Source of the DNA: Bacilli bacterium
GTDB taxonomy: Bacteria > Bacillota_I > Bacilli_A > RF39 > UBA660
Length of the DNA: 64,000 nt
Reading direction: 5' to 3'
NCBI GenBank assembly: GCA_017398945.1
Contig: JAFQES010000014.1
Location: 36,417-100,416 of the forward strand
Every line of letters begins with the position of its first letter. Within the stretch, counting starts at the first letter, position 1. Below the pieces are notes generated by a model, which worked only from the letters and a program-made list of their open reading frames with translations, was not told the DNA's origin and did no database searches. This document shows positions 1 to 9,213 of this stretch, in pieces. The position numbers were made by a program, and so were the translations under genes.

Positions 1-1
1 A

Positions 2-1021
2 AAAGACAATAATCCTCTTTTTAATTATAGTAATTTTAAGTCCAAAGATTTATTTTTTGAGAACTTTGGTAAAATAAAAAATGTATTAGATGAATTTGAA
101 TTACAAACTAATGTAACAATTTCTGCTGTTGGCGATTGTACAATTGGTTATGATGATGATTTTGGTTATAACAATAGTTTTAATCATGAGTATGATAAAC
201 ATGGTGCTGGTTACTTCTTTGGCGGAGTAAAAAGTATTTTTGAAGAAGATGACATTACAATTGCTAATTTGGAATCTACATTTACGGAGTATAATGTAAA
301 AAGAGAAAAAAAGTTTAATTTTAAGGCGCCTACTGGTTATGTGGAAATATTAAATGAAGGGGACATTGAAGTAGTTAATATTGCAAACAATCATAGTCAT
401 GATTATGGTGATATAGGGTATCAAGATACATTAAACACATTAAGTGATGCTAACATAAATTATTTTGGAAATAGTGAATATTATATTTATGAGAAAAATG
501 ATGTAAAAATTGGTTTTGCTGGAATTTTTTGTATTGAATATAGGTGTACAAAGTTGGTGGATAAAGCTATTTCTAATTTAAAAAGTTATAATGTAGATGC
601 GATAGTATTATCTTTTCATTGGGGAATTGAAAAAGATTATCAACAAAGTAGTACTCAAGAATATGTTGGAAGATATGCGATAGACCAAGGAGCTGACTTG
701 GTTTTAGGTCATCACCCTCATGTCCTACAAGGAATTGAAAAATATAAAGATAAATATATAGTTTATAGTCTAGCTAATTTTTCTTTTGGGGGAAATAAAA
801 ATCCGGCTGATAAAGATACGATGATTTATCAGATTCGATTTACTTTTAAAGACGGAAATATTGTAGATGATGCTATAAAAATTTATCCTGTAAGTGTATC
901 CAGTACAAATAAGCGAAATGATTATCGTCCGACCTTATTAAATGGGGATGATGCAACTAGAGTGTTAGAAAAAATACAAAGATATAGTACTGGAATTAAT
1001 TTGTATGAAACATTTAAATAA
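2..1021 (+). CDS. CapA-family (PGA_cap) metallophosphatase-like protein, 5' end missing
   Basis: The reading frame is open from base 2, so the gene enters from the left edge and its N-terminus is not in the window; an internal TTG at 269 is not the start. Family motifs run in order: ISAVGDCTIG near base 120 (metal-binding GD), IANLES, VNIANNHSHDYG and GADLVLGHHPHVLQGIE. These are the usual conserved blocks of CapA/PgsA-like proteins of the calcineurin-like fold, implicated in poly-gamma-glutamate capsule or related envelope polymer metabolism. The protein is normally anchored outside the membrane, but the anchor would lie upstream. No other capsule genes are seen here, so the real substrate is unknown. 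Confidence 0.85.
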   Translation, partial: KDNNPLFNYSNFKSKDLFFENFGKIKNVLDEFELQTNVTISAVGDCTIGYDDDFGYNNSFNHEYDKHGAGYFFGGVKSIFEEDDITIANLESTFTEYNVKREKKFNFKAPTGYVEILNEGDIEVVNIANNHSHDYGDIGYQDTLNTLSDANINYFGNSEYYIYEKNDVKIGFAGIFCIEYRCTKLVDKAISNLKSYNVDAIVLSFHWGIEKDYQQSSTQEYVGRYAIDQGADLVLGHHPHVLQGIEKYKDKYIVYSLANFSFGGNKNPADKDTMIYQIRFTFKDGNIVDDAIKIYPVSVSSTNKRNDYRPTLLNGDDATRVLEKIQRYSTGINLYETFK

Positions 1022-1092
1022 TTTTAAATATTTTTTCTTGATTTGAAATGTTTAATAAAATATACTTATATCCAGAAAGTGAAGTAATTAGT

Positions 1093-1800
1093 ATGAAGCA
1101 TTATTTTGGACAAACAAGTAATTTTTCCTTGAGTTTTTTTGGGCCTGTTCATTTATTGTTGATATTAGGAACAATATTAGCAATATTTGGTATATATAAA
1201 TATCGTGATAAGTTAAAGAAATATAAAATAGTAAAAACTATAATTCCCATTATTTTATTTAGTAATATGGTTATTTATATTGCTGGGGCAATGTTAGCAG
1301 GTATTTATGATATAAAAATTCATTTACCAATTCATTATTGCTATATTACGGGTTTTGCTTTTATGTATATGTTAATCAAAGATAAAAAGAATTGGTTTAA
1401 TATGTTATATTACGCTATTTTCTTTTGTACTATAACTGTAATTATATTCCAAGACCCAAATATTACTTATGATAGATATGAATTTTTATTGTTAGTAATT
1501 AGTCATCATTTTTTGTTGTTAAGTAGTTTCTATACTTTATATGTTTTAGATTATCCTGTCAATAAAAAAGGTTATAAGCCATTCTTAATTTATACTTTAA
1601 TTGTTTATTTAGTGGTATTTGGATTAAATAGAATTTTAGGAACTGATTATATATTTAATGATTCTTTTCCGTTATTCATATATGATTGTTTTCCTTTTAT
1701 AAAAATGTTTCCACCAATAGTATGGCTATTTTTATTAAGTATTCCGTTACTTATTTGTGCTTATATGCCAGTAAGGTATAAAAATAGAAATGTTAACTAA
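1093..1800 (+). CDS. YwaF-like (TIGR02206) integral membrane protein
   Basis: This is a polytopic membrane protein with about six or seven hydrophobic segments. The FFGPVHLLLI opening, the LPIHYCYITGF block after the second or third helix, and the total length resemble the TIGR02206/YwaF family, whose function is not established. The frame is open from an ATG at 1048, but that start has no ribosome binding site and would add 15 hydrophilic residues; the ATG at 1093 gives MKHYFGQ, the usual family start. It lies downstream of the CapA-like gene with a 71-base gap. Family assignment is moderately sure; role unknown. Confidence 0.65.
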   Translation: MKHYFGQTSNFSLSFFGPVHLLLILGTILAIFGIYKYRDKLKKYKIVKTIIPIILFSNMVIYIAGAMLAGIYDIKIHLPIHYCYITGFAFMYMLIKDKKNWFNMLYYAIFFCTITVIIFQDPNITYDRYEFLLLVISHHFLLLSSFYTLYVLDYPVNKKGYKPFLIYTLIVYLVVFGLNRILGTDYIFNDSFPLFIYDCFPFIKMFPPIVWLFLLSIPLLICAYMPVRYKNRNVN

Positions 1801-1806
1801 ATTTAG

Positions 1807-1835
1807 TTGACTTTTTTTGTTATTAATGATATTTT
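1807..1835 (+). promoter_or_regulatory. Candidate promoter for leader peptide and ABC exporter
   Basis: TTGACT at 1807-1812 and TATTTT at 1830-1835 are separated by 17 bases. The -35 is good and the -10 weak (4 of 6). It lies directly upstream of the leader-peptide ribosome binding site, where a promoter is needed for the attenuator. Confidence 0.5.
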
Positions 1836-1867
1836 GTAAGTGAATTTAAAGAGAAAGGAGTGGAAAT

Positions 1868-1957
1868 ATGAAGAAGTTAAATTCAAAAGTTTTTAATAAT
1901 ATTATGGTAGCTGATAATAGAAATGTGAGGAAACTTCTTTGTTTTTTCACTAACTAA
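1868..1957 (+). CDS. 29-residue leader peptide upstream of ABC exporter
   Basis: A short ORF starts at ATG 1868 with an excellent ribosome binding site, AAAGGAG, 7 bases before it, and ends at TAA 1955. The peptide begins MKKLNSKVFNN and ends RKLLCFFTN. It has no signal peptide. Its last codons lie inside a 10-bp hairpin (1925-1950, two G.U pairs), and codons 13-15 (Met-Val-Ala, 1904-1911) are complementary to the 5' arm of the downstream terminator. This is the design of translated leaders that control antibiotic-exporter and rRNA-methylase genes in Firmicutes. The attenuator role is inferred; it was too short for an automatic ORF call. Confidence 0.6.
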   Translation: MKKLNSKVFNNIMVADNRNVRKLLCFFTN

Positions 1958-1991
1958 ATACTCTGACTTTTAATTATTTTGAGGCTACTAT
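1904..1991 (+). promoter_or_regulatory. Candidate antiterminator pairing of a ribosome-mediated attenuator
   Basis: ATGGTAGC at 1904-1911 in the leader ORF can pair with GCTACTAT at 1984-1991 (8 bp, one G.U), enclosing the hairpin GTGAGGAAAC/GTTTTTTCAC at 1925-1950. Bases 1985-1991 are also the 5' arm of the terminator, so the two structures exclude each other. A ribosome delayed on early leader codons would leave 1904-1911 free and permit read-through; normal translation would favour termination. The pairings are seen in the sequence; the mechanism is inferred. Confidence 0.55.
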
Positions 1992-2013
1992 TTATTATAG
2001 TAGTTTTTATTTT
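1985..2013 (+). terminator. Attenuator terminator before ABC exporter
   Basis: CTACTAT (1985-1991) and ATAGTAG (1997-2003) form a perfect 7-bp stem with a 5-base loop, followed by TTTTTATTTT. It sits between the leader peptide and the exporter gene, so it must be conditionally passed for the exporter to be expressed from this promoter. Confidence 0.7.
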
Positions 2014-2026
2014 ATAAGGAGGTCAT

Positions 2027-3757
2027 ATGAAAAATTTAAAAGAATTTAAACCTCTAATAAAATTGATTGATAAAGATAAATATAAACTTATTATTGCTAG
2101 TATTTTAATTTTTATCTCCGGAATTTTTGGGATATTTACAGGATATTTAAATGGAGCAGCTGTTGAAGCAATTACTAAGTTACACGTTAAAATGGCTTTA
2201 ATTTATTTAGGTATTTATTTTGTAATTGAAATATCATTTTGTGGAGCTATTCAACATATTGCAACCTCAATGCTTCATAAAGTAGAAAGTGCTTTAACTA
2301 GAAAGTTAGGCTATTTCACTTATAAAAAAGCCCTTAATTTACCAGCAGCAGCATTTGAAAAAATGTCTTCTGGAGAAATTATTAATCGAATTACAAACGA
2401 TGCTGATTCTATTAGCTTTGCATTTGGTAGATTATTAAATATGTTTTCATCATTAGTGGCAGCAATAATTATAATTTTTTATATTTTTTTAAATTCTTGG
2501 ATTATAGGATTAGAGATTATTATTTTATTATTAGTGCTTTTCTTAGTAATAAAAAAATATAGTCCTAAATTAAAAAATATTCACAAAGAAAGAAAAGTGG
2601 AGCAAGATAAATTTACATCTTTATCAACAGAATCTATTAGAGGTATTAGAGAAATAAAAACTTTAGGAATTAAATCTAGTTTAATTCATGATATAACAGA
2701 TATTATAAAATTAATTTATAATAAATCAGAAAAAGAAATAAATATCCAAAAAGAATTCAACATTATTACAAGATTTTTAAAAACTTTGTTAGAAGTTGGT
2801 GTATTTGTTACATGTATAATATTATTATATTATAATCAAATTACTTTAACTTTTTTTATCGCAATGACTTATTATGTTTATAGATACATGTGGTTAATAG
2901 AAAATATAAATGATTTAACCCAAACTTATCAAAAAGTAGTGGTTGCTATTACGAGGGTTAATGAAATATTAGAAAATAGACTTTATCAAGATGAATATTT
3001 TGGGAAGGAAAAAATTAAAAATATTCAGGGAGTTATTAAATTTGAAAATGTAGTTTTTTCGTATCCAGATGAGTCTGTAACATTAAATAATTTTAGTTTA
3101 ACAATTGAACCTAATAAAAAGCTTGCTATTGTAGGAAAGTCTGGTCAGGGAAAATCAACTTTATTCAATTTAATTACAAGAATATTTGATGTTGATAAAG
3201 GAAGTATTACATTAGATAATATTAATATAAAAGATTTAAGCGAAGAAGAGTTAAGAAAGCATATCTCAATTATTAGACAAGAGCCTTTTATTTTTAATAA
3301 ATCAATTAAAGATAATTTTAAGATATTAAATAATAAAGTAACACTTAAAGAAATAAGAAAATATGCTAAAATGGCTTACATAGATGATTATATAATGTCA
3401 TTACCTAAAAAATATGATACTGTTTTAGGTGAAGGCGGAATTAATCTAAGCGGAGGTCAAAAACAAAGGTTGGCTATTGCTAGAACCTTTTGTAAAAAAA
3501 GTAAAATAATCTTATTTGATGAAGCAACAAGTGCTTTAGATAATGGGTCACAACATTATATTAAAGAAGCAATTGATAATATTGTGAAAGATCATACAGT
3601 TGTTATTGTCGCACATCGATTGTCAACTATTATGGATGCGGATATTATTCATATTGTTGATGAAGGGAAATTAGTTGCTTCTGGCAAACATGAAGAATTA
3701 TTAAAAAACAATGAAATTTATAAAACTTTATATGAAACTGAATCTTTAAATTCATAA
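2027..3757 (+). CDS. ABC exporter, fused membrane and ATPase domains (MsbA/MdlB type)
   Basis: A half-transporter of 576 residues: an N-terminal ABC type-1 membrane domain with about six helices (residues 15-310) and a C-terminal nucleotide-binding domain. Walker A GKSGQGKST is near residue 370, Q-loop RQEPF near 425, signature LSGGQ near 474, Walker B IILFDEATSALD near 495-505 and the H-loop histidine in VAHRLS near 530; all catalytic residues are present. A strong AAGGAGGT precedes ATG 2027. It would work as a homodimer or with a distant partner and could export a lipid, peptide or drug. The leader peptide and attenuator upstream suggest induction by translation inhibitors and so a drug-efflux or protection role, which is inference. 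Confidence 0.9.
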   Translation: MKNLKEFKPLIKLIDKDKYKLIIASILIFISGIFGIFTGYLNGAAVEAITKLHVKMALIYLGIYFVIEISFCGAIQHIATSMLHKVESALTRKLGYFTYKKALNLPAAAFEKMSSGEIINRITNDADSISFAFGRLLNMFSSLVAAIIIIFYIFLNSWIIGLEIIILLLVLFLVIKKYSPKLKNIHKERKVEQDKFTSLSTESIRGIREIKTLGIKSSLIHDITDIIKLIYNKSEKEINIQKEFNIITRFLKTLLEVGVFVTCIILLYYNQITLTFFIAMTYYVYRYMWLIENINDLTQTYQKVVVAITRVNEILENRLYQDEYFGKEKIKNIQGVIKFENVVFSYPDESVTLNNFSLTIEPNKKLAIVGKSGQGKSTLFNLITRIFDVDKGSITLDNINIKDLSEEELRKHISIIRQEPFIFNKSIKDNFKILNNKVTLKEIRKYAKMAYIDDYIMSLPKKYDTVLGEGGINLSGGQKQRLAIARTFCKKSKIILFDEATSALDNGSQHYIKEAIDNIVKDHTVVIVAHRLSTIMDADIIHIVDEGKLVASGKHEELLKNNEIYKTLYETESLNS

Positions 3758-3807
3758 TACTATTGTTATAATTATAAAAAGAAATTAAAATGAAGATGGT
3801 GAAAAAA

Positions 3808-4320
3808 ATGAAAATTAGAATAAATGATTTGAGATGTATTAATCAAGATATTAATTTGGATAAATATATTGAGTTTAGAACTTTGGTAAAGAAATCTATG
3901 CCTTTTCCTGAGTGGCTAGGAGATTTTAGTAAAGAAGAATTAAATGATAATATTATAAATAATGATGGAAAAATATGGGTATACTATGATGATGAAATTC
4001 CCGTTTGTTCGATGATGCTTATTCCTAGCACAGAAAAGTCAATAAAAAAATTTGAACTTAGTTTAGATTTTAAGGATGTTATTGATTATGGACCTATGTT
4101 TGTTAATCCAGAATATGTTGGAAACGGATTACAATATCAAATGTTAACAGAAATTGATAATTATGCTAGGACGTTAGGATATAAATATGCTGTTGGTACT
4201 ATTCACCCTGATAATATTTATTCTATTAATAATTTATTAAAAGATAATTTTGAATTACATGGTACAAAAGTATTTAATCGAGGTTTAAGAAATATATATA
4301 TTAAAGATTTGAGAGGTTAA
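3808..4320 (+). CDS. GNAT-family N-acetyltransferase
   Basis: About 170 residues with a GNAT core: the strand and loop YGPMFVNPEYVGNGLQYQML corresponds to motif A, which binds the acetyl-CoA pyrophosphate, followed by a helix and a Y-A-V-G-T-I-H strand. The pyrophosphate loop reads VGNGLQ, a relaxed form of the usual (R/Q)GxG(K/A/R). The substrate cannot be told. ATG 3808 is preferred to ATG 3790 because GGTG lies 6 bases before it, while 3790 has no ribosome binding site. The gene probably belongs with the rhodanese gene that begins 4 bases after it. Confidence 0.7.
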   Translation: MKIRINDLRCINQDINLDKYIEFRTLVKKSMPFPEWLGDFSKEELNDNIINNDGKIWVYYDDEIPVCSMMLIPSTEKSIKKFELSLDFKDVIDYGPMFVNPEYVGNGLQYQMLTEIDNYARTLGYKYAVGTIHPDNIYSINNLLKDNFELHGTKVFNRGLRNIYIKDLRG

Positions 4321-4323
4321 ATA

Positions 4324-4659
4324 ATGAAAAAATTTATATTATTTATTCTTATTTTAACAATAAGTGGTTGTCATACTAAGCAAATTATTGATTATAAAGA
4401 ATTAATGAAAGACAATGAATATGTTATTATTGATGTAAGAACTCTAGAAGAATATAATGAATCTCATATAGTTGGGGCAATAAATATACCTTATGATCAA
4501 ATAGATAACAATGTTGATCTAGATAAAGAAAAAATAATATTGGTTTATTGTAAAAGTGGAAATAGAAGTGGTATAGCAGCTAAAATGTTAACTAATTTAG
4601 ATTATAAAGTTTATGATTTAGGAGCTTTTGCTAAAATAGATTTACCAAAAGAAATATAA
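4324..4659 (+). CDS. Rhodanese-domain lipoprotein
   Basis: A 111-residue protein with a lipoprotein signal: MKKFILFILILTISGC, lipobox ISGC, mature Cys at residue 16. The rest is a single rhodanese domain: IDVRTLEEYNESHIVGAINIP, then the active-site loop VYCKSGNRSG with its catalytic cysteine, then a C-terminal GAF segment. It is expected to face the outside of the membrane and to take part in sulfur transfer or thiol redox work; the acceptor is unknown. It starts 4 bases after the GNAT gene and shares its operon, and is followed by a terminator. Confidence 0.85.
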   Translation: MKKFILFILILTISGCHTKQIIDYKELMKDNEYVIIDVRTLEEYNESHIVGAINIPYDQIDNNVDLDKEKIILVYCKSGNRSGIAAKMLTNLDYKVYDLGAFAKIDLPKEI

Positions 4660-4680
4660 CAATAGTAATTTATAATAAGT

Positions 4681-4715
4681 CACTATTTCATAATGAAATA
4701 GTGGTTTTCTTTTTA
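4681..4715 (+). terminator. Intrinsic terminator after rhodanese gene
   Basis: CACTATTTCA (4681-4690) and TGAAATAGTG (4694-4703) form a perfect 10-bp stem with a TAA loop, followed by GTTTTCTTTTT. Confidence 0.85.
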
Positions 4716-4753
4716 TAGACGTGTTAAAATAGATTAATGAAAGGAAACTTTTT

Positions 4754-5840
4754 ATGAACAAAGATAATTTAATTATTGAATTAGAAAATTATAAACAAAG
4801 AATTGAAGAATTAGGGAGGTCTCTTTGACTTATCCTCAAAATTAAAAGAAGTAGAAAGTTTAGAGTTAGAAGTTAATAAAGATGATTTTTGGCAAGATAT
4901 AACTAATGCTAACAGTATTAATAAAAGATTGGCAAACTTAAAAAAGGAAATCAATGATTATAATATTATTAGAAGTCAAGTGTTGGATGGTTTAGAATTG
5001 TTACAATCTAGTGATGATGAAGAGTTAATAGCTATAGTTATTGATGAAATGAATAGTTGGAAAGAAAGATTAGAAGATTTAGAAAATTTAGCTTTTTTGA
5101 GTGGAGAGTTTGATTTATCTAATTGTTATTTAGAAATCCATCCAGGAGCTGGAGGTACAGAATCTTGTGATTGGGCTGCGATGTTGTATCGGATGTATAC
5201 AAGATTTGCCGAAAAATATGGTTATGATTATGAAGTTGTTGATGAATTAAAAGGTGAAGAAGCAGGTATTAAAAGTGTTACTTTAAAAATAATTGGTGAT
5301 AAAGCCTATGGCTATTTAAAACGCGAAAATGGTGTTCATCGCCTTGTAAGAATATCTCCATTTGATTCCAATAAAAGAAGACACACCTCATTTGCTTCTG
5401 TAACTGTAATCCCTGAAATTAATAAAGATATCAACATAGAAGTTAAAGAAACTGATATAAAAATAGATGTTTATCATAGTAGTGGAGCGGGAGGACAATC
5501 AGTAAATACATCTAATTCAGCGGTAAGAATTACCCATTTGCCTACGAAAACAGTTGTTACCTGTCAAAATGAACGTAGTCAATTAAAGAATAAAGAACAA
5601 GCTATGAAACTTTTGAAAAATAAATTATATTTGTTAGAGTTAGAAAAACAAAATAGTGAGATTAATTCTTTAAAAGATAATAGTGTTAGTATCAATTTTG
5701 GCAGTCAAATAAGAAGTTATGTTTTAGAACCATATAAATTGGTAAAAGACAATCGTAATAATTATGAAGATACTGATCCAGAAAAGATATTAGATGGTGA
5801 AATATTAGAACTTATCAAATCTTTGTTGAAAGTTAAATAA
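4754..5840 (+). CDS. prfB: Peptide chain release factor 2 (programmed +1 frameshift)
   Basis: RF2 releases nascent peptides at TGA and TAA. The gene is split over two frames: 4754-4825 encodes MNKDNLIIELENYKQRIEEL then GRSL, TGA follows at 4826-4828, and translation resumes at GAC 4827, so the product is join(4754..4825,4827..5840), about 361 residues, normal for RF2. The peptide anticodon SPF is present (RISPFDSNKR) and the catalytic GGQ is in GAGGQSVNTSNSAVRI. A later TTG at 4929 is only an internal codon. The frameshift autoregulates RF2: low RF2 means slow TGA reading and more shifting. TilS and FtsH follow. Confidence 0.97.
4814..4829 (+). promoter_or_regulatory. prfB +1 frameshift site
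   Basis: GGGAGG (4814-4819) acts as an internal Shine-Dalgarno, followed after three bases by CTTTGAC (4823-4829): CTT in the P site slips on the TGA. This is the classical RF2 frameshift signal, with the usual short spacing between the SD-like stimulator and the slippery codon. Confidence 0.95.
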
Positions 5841-5872
5841 AAATGAGTAAAATATTACATTGAGGAATAATT

Positions 5873-7192
5873 ATGCAAAGTTGTAAGAAAATAATATTAG
5901 AAAATGTAAAAAAGGGATCAACTGTAATTGTATCTTGTTCGGGTGGTCCTGATTCAATGTGTTTGTTAAAAAATGTTATCGATTTAAAAGATAAATTAGA
6001 TTTAAAAATTATTGTTGGACATATTAATCATAATGTAAGAGAAGAGTCATTAGAAGAAGAGCTTTTTGTTAAAGATTATGTTTTAAAAAATAATTTAATT
6101 TTTGAGAGCATGACTATCAAAAAATATACGAAGGAAAACTTCCATAATGAAGCTAGAATTATACGTTATGATTTTATGAAAGATTTGATTAAAAAATATC
6201 AAGCTAGCTATTTGTTTACAGCTCATCATGGTGATGATTTAATGGAAACTATTTTGATGAGAATTGCTAGAGGAAGTAATTTAAAAGGATATGCCGGATT
6301 TAGAATGGTAATGCCTCAAGACAGATACGTTGTAATTCGTCCTTTGATATTAACTACTAAAGAAGAAATTATCAAATATAATAATGAAAATGGTATTTTG
6401 TTTGCTATTGATAAAACTAATGCTAGTGATGATTATACAAGAAATCGTTATCGTAATCATGTGTTACCTTTTTTAAAAGCCGAAAATAGTGATATTCATT
6501 TAAAATATTGGCTATATAGTGAAAGGTTAAATGAAAATAACGAATTTGTCGAAAAATATGTTCAAAATATTGAACAAAAAATAATTGTGGATAACAAGTT
6601 AATAATTAAAGGTTTTAGAAATTTGGAGCCACTAATTCAAAAAAGAATTATCGAAAATATGCTCTATAAAATTTATTTAGATGATTTATATACAATTGGT
6701 TTAAAACATGTTAGTATAATAATTGAGTTTATTTTAAAAAATAAAAATGGATCTTTAAATTTACCTGGTAATTATATGGCGGTGTGTGAGTATGGCTATT
6801 TTTATATCAAAGTATTTAAAGAAAATAAAGAATATTGCTATGAAATAGAAAATGTTGTATATTTACCAAATAATTATAAATTAAGTTTAACTAATGAAGT
6901 TGGTAATAGCAATTATTATTTAAAATTAAATTCTAAAGAAGTTAAACTTCCCTTATATGTGCGTAATAAAAAAGAGGGCGATAAAATAGAGGTAAAACAT
7001 TTAAATGGAACTCAAAAAGTAAAGAAAATTTTTATTGATTATAAGATTAATAAAGATAATAGAGTTAGTTGGCCAATTGTAGTTGACAGTAGTGATACGC
7101 TTTTATGGGTTCCAGGACTTAAAAAGTCAAAATTTGATAAAGAAAATAATGAAATATATGATATAATAATAAAGTACGAGGAGGAAAAATAA
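5873..7192 (+). CDS. tilS: tRNA(Ile)-lysidine synthetase
   Basis: TilS modifies the wobble C34 of the CAU-anticodon tRNA(Ile2) to lysidine with ATP and lysine, so AUA is read as Ile; it is essential and cytoplasmic. The PP-loop [12 protein letters not shown] is near residue 21-32, followed by [11 protein letters not shown] and [11 protein letters not shown], and a C-terminal TilS domain with the basic [17 protein letters not shown] block. At 439 residues it is of normal length. It starts 32 bases after prfB and its TAA overlaps the ATG of ftsH, the common tilS-ftsH pairing of Firmicutes (hpt, often between them, is absent). Confidence 0.95.
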   Translation: MQSCKKIILENVKKGSTVIVSCSGGPDSMCLLKNVIDLKDKLDLKIIVGHINHNVREESLEEELFVKDYVLKNNLIFESMTIKKYTKENFHNEARIIRYDFMKDLIKKYQASYLFTAHHGDDLMETILMRIARGSNLKGYAGFRMVMPQDRYVVIRPLILTTKEEIIKYNNENGILFAIDKTNASDDYTRNRYRNHVLPFLKAENSDIHLKYWLYSERLNENNEFVEKYVQNIEQKIIVDNKLIIKGFRNLEPLIQKRIIENMLYKIYLDDLYTIGLKHVSIIIEFILKNKNGSLNLPGNYMAVCEYGYFYIKVFKENKEYCYEIENVVYLPNNYKLSLTNEVGNSNYYLKLNSKEVKLPLYVRNKKEGDKIEVKHLNGTQKVKKIFIDYKINKDNRVSWPIVVDSSDTLLWVPGLKKSKFDKENNEIYDIIIKYEEEK

Positions 7193-9162
7193 TGAATAAC
7201 AAAAATCAAGGATATTTAAAAAATTCATTTCCATATTTAATATTAATGTTCATAGTTGTAGGAACTTTACTATTATTAAATTTATCTGGAAATAAAGTTA
7301 ATGAATTATCAACAGGTGATTTATTAAAAGAAATAAAAAATCAAACTGTTACAGAAATTACTGTAACACCAAAAAGTAGCGAAAGTGTTTATTATATTGA
7401 AGGTAAGTTAAAAGATTATAAAGAAAATGAATCTTTTAAAACTAAAGTTGTTGAAGCTGAACTTAATTCAATTATAGAATATGCTGATGCTAATGAATTA
7501 AAAGTATATGAAACAGAAAGTGATCCAGGAAGTAGTGCGTTTTTATATATTTTAGTTAATGTATTACCATTTGTTTTAATGATTGTAGCTTGCTATTTCT
7601 TTTTGGCCAAGATTTCAAATACTAATAAAGGTAGTATGGATTTTGGAAGAAGTAGAGCTAAGCTTAGTGATGGTAATTTTAAAGTTAAATTTAAAGATGT
7701 TGCTGGATTGAAAGAAGAAAAAGAAGAAGTTGCAGAACTTATTGATTTCTTAAAAAGCCCAAAGAAATTTCAAAAGTTGGGTGCTAGAATTCCAAAGGGA
7801 GTTTTATTAGTAGGACCTCCAGGAACGGGTAAAACATTACTTGCTAAGGCTGTTGCTGGAGAAGCTAATGTACCTTTCTTCTATATCAGTGGTTCTGATT
7901 TTGTTGAATTATTTGTTGGTGTAGGAGCAAGCCGTGTACGTGATATGTTCAAAGAAGCTAAAAGAAACGCACCTTGTCTAATTTTTATCGATGAAATTGA
8001 TGCTGTAGGACGTCAAAGAGGTACTGGTTTAGGCGGAGGGCACGATGAACGTGAACAAACATTAAATCAGTTATTAACAGAAATGGATGGATTTGGAGCT
8101 AATGAAGGTATTATAATTATTGCTGCGACAAATAGACCTGATGTATTAGATCCAGCTTTACTTCGTCCAGGAAGATTCGATCGTCAAGTTACAGTTAGTC
8201 TTCCGGATTCGAAAGAAAGAGAAGCAATTTTAAAAGTTCATGCTAGAAATAAAGTTTTAGCTAAAGAAGTAAACTTAACTAATGTTAGTAAACGTACTCC
8301 AGGATTTAGTGGAGCAGATTTAGAAAACTTATTGAATGAAGCTGCCTTACTAGCTGTAAGAAGAAATAAAGAGGCTATTTCAATTGATGAAATTGATGAA
8401 GCTACTGATAGGGTATTAATGGGACCTGCTAAAACTAGTCGTAAGATTACCGAAAAGGAAAAACGTTTAGTTAGTATTCATGAAGCAGGCCATGCTGTAA
8501 TTGGATTAAAATTAGAGCACGCTAATGAAGTTCATAAAATAACTATCATTCCTCGCGGAGTTGCTGGTGGTTATACAATGATGTTACCTAAAGAAGAAAA
8601 AATAGGTATTATGACTAAGAATGAATTAGAAGCAGCTATAGTAGGTTTATTAGGTGGCCGTGTAAGTGAAGAATTATTTTTAAAGGAACTTACTACAGGT
8701 GCATCAGATGACTTTAAACGAGCTACAAATATAGCTAGAAGTATGGTTACAGAATATGGTATGAGTGATTTAGGGCCAATGCAATATGAACAAAAAAGTG
8801 AAGGAGTATTCTTAGGTAGAGATTATGCTAAGAGTAAAAATTTCTCTGATCATGTAGCTCATGAAATTGATCAACAAACTCGTAAAATTATTGAAGATTG
8901 TTATGCTAAAGCTAAAAAGATAATTAAAGAAAATGAGGATTTGGTTAAATTGTTAAGTGATTCTTTAATGGAAAATGAGACTTTAACAAAAGAACAAATT
9001 GAATGCTTAGTTAAAACGGGAAAAATAACAGAAGATATTGATGATGTTGATTTAAAGGATTTAAGAAGTAAAGCAAAAGAATTAAAGATTAAAGGTTATA
9101 CTAAAATGTCTAAAGAAGAACTTGATGCTGAAATAACTAATTTAGAAGAAAAAGGTGAATAG
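7192..9162 (+). CDS. ftsH: ATP-dependent zinc metalloprotease FtsH with C-terminal Rho_N/SAP-like extension
   Basis: A membrane AAA+ protease that extracts and degrades membrane and unstable proteins. Two transmembrane helices (residues about 12-30 and 118-138) flank an external domain; then Walker A GPPGTGKT, Walker [14 protein letters not shown], the pore loop [11 protein letters not shown], the second region of homology ([20 protein letters not shown]) and the zinc site HEAGH. The last 40 residues, [20 protein letters not shown] and onward, are not part of normal FtsH and look like a Rho_N/HeH/SAP helix-extension-helix motif. It overlaps tilS by one base and ends the operon at a terminator. 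Confidence 0.95.
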   Translation: MNNKNQGYLKNSFPYLILMFIVVGTLLLLNLSGNKVNELSTGDLLKEIKNQTVTEITVTPKSSESVYYIEGKLKDYKENESFKTKVVEAELNSIIEYADANELKVYETESDPGSSAFLYILVNVLPFVLMIVACYFFLAKISNTNKGSMDFGRSRAKLSDGNFKVKFKDVAGLKEEKEEVAELIDFLKSPKKFQKLGARIPKGVLLVGPPGTGKTLLAKAVAGEANVPFFYISGSDFVELFVGVGASRVRDMFKEAKRNAPCLIFIDEIDAVGRQRGTGLGGGHDEREQTLNQLLTEMDGFGANEGIIIIAATNRPDVLDPALLRPGRFDRQVTVSLPDSKEREAILKVHARNKVLAKEVNLTNVSKRTPGFSGADLENLLNEAALLAVRRNKEAISIDEIDEATDRVLMGPAKTSRKITEKEKRLVSIHEAGHAVIGLKLEHANEVHKITIIPRGVAGGYTMMLPKEEKIGIMTKNELEAAIVGLLGGRVSEELFLKELTTGASDDFKRATNIARSMVTEYGMSDLGPMQYEQKSEGVFLGRDYAKSKNFSDHVAHEIDQQTRKIIEDCYAKAKKIIKENEDLVKLLSDSLMENETLTKEQIECLVKTGKITEDIDDVDLKDLRSKAKELKIKGYTKMSKEELDAEITNLEEKGE

Positions 9163-9175
9163 TCACCTTTTTTTG
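9151..9175 (+). terminator. Intrinsic terminator after ftsH
   Basis: AAAGGTGA (9151-9158) pairs with TCACCTTT (9163-9170) around ATAG, with a run of seven T. The stem includes the ftsH stop codon in its loop. Confidence 0.85.
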
Positions 9176-9190
9176 TGGGTTAATTTTAAC

Positions 9191-9213
9191 AAAAAAAATA
9201 GCCTTTTGGCTAT
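9191..9213 (-). terminator. Terminator of the WXG100 operon
   Basis: On the minus strand ATAGCC, loop AAAA, GGCTAT (9198-9213) is followed by a run of T (bases 9191-9197 are A on the plus strand). It overlaps the last base of the 9213-9596 gene, so it ends the reverse operon and faces the ftsH terminator. Confidence 0.8.

Noticed and set aside
2027..3757. ABC-F ribosome-protection protein, suggested by the antibiotic-type leader
   Set aside because: The gene has a transmembrane domain and a single ATPase domain, so it is an exporter half-transporter and not ABC-F.
4929..5840. RF2 starting at TTG 4929 as a truncated 303-residue protein
   Set aside because: The true gene starts at 4754 in another frame and joins through the programmed frameshift; the upstream residues match RF2.
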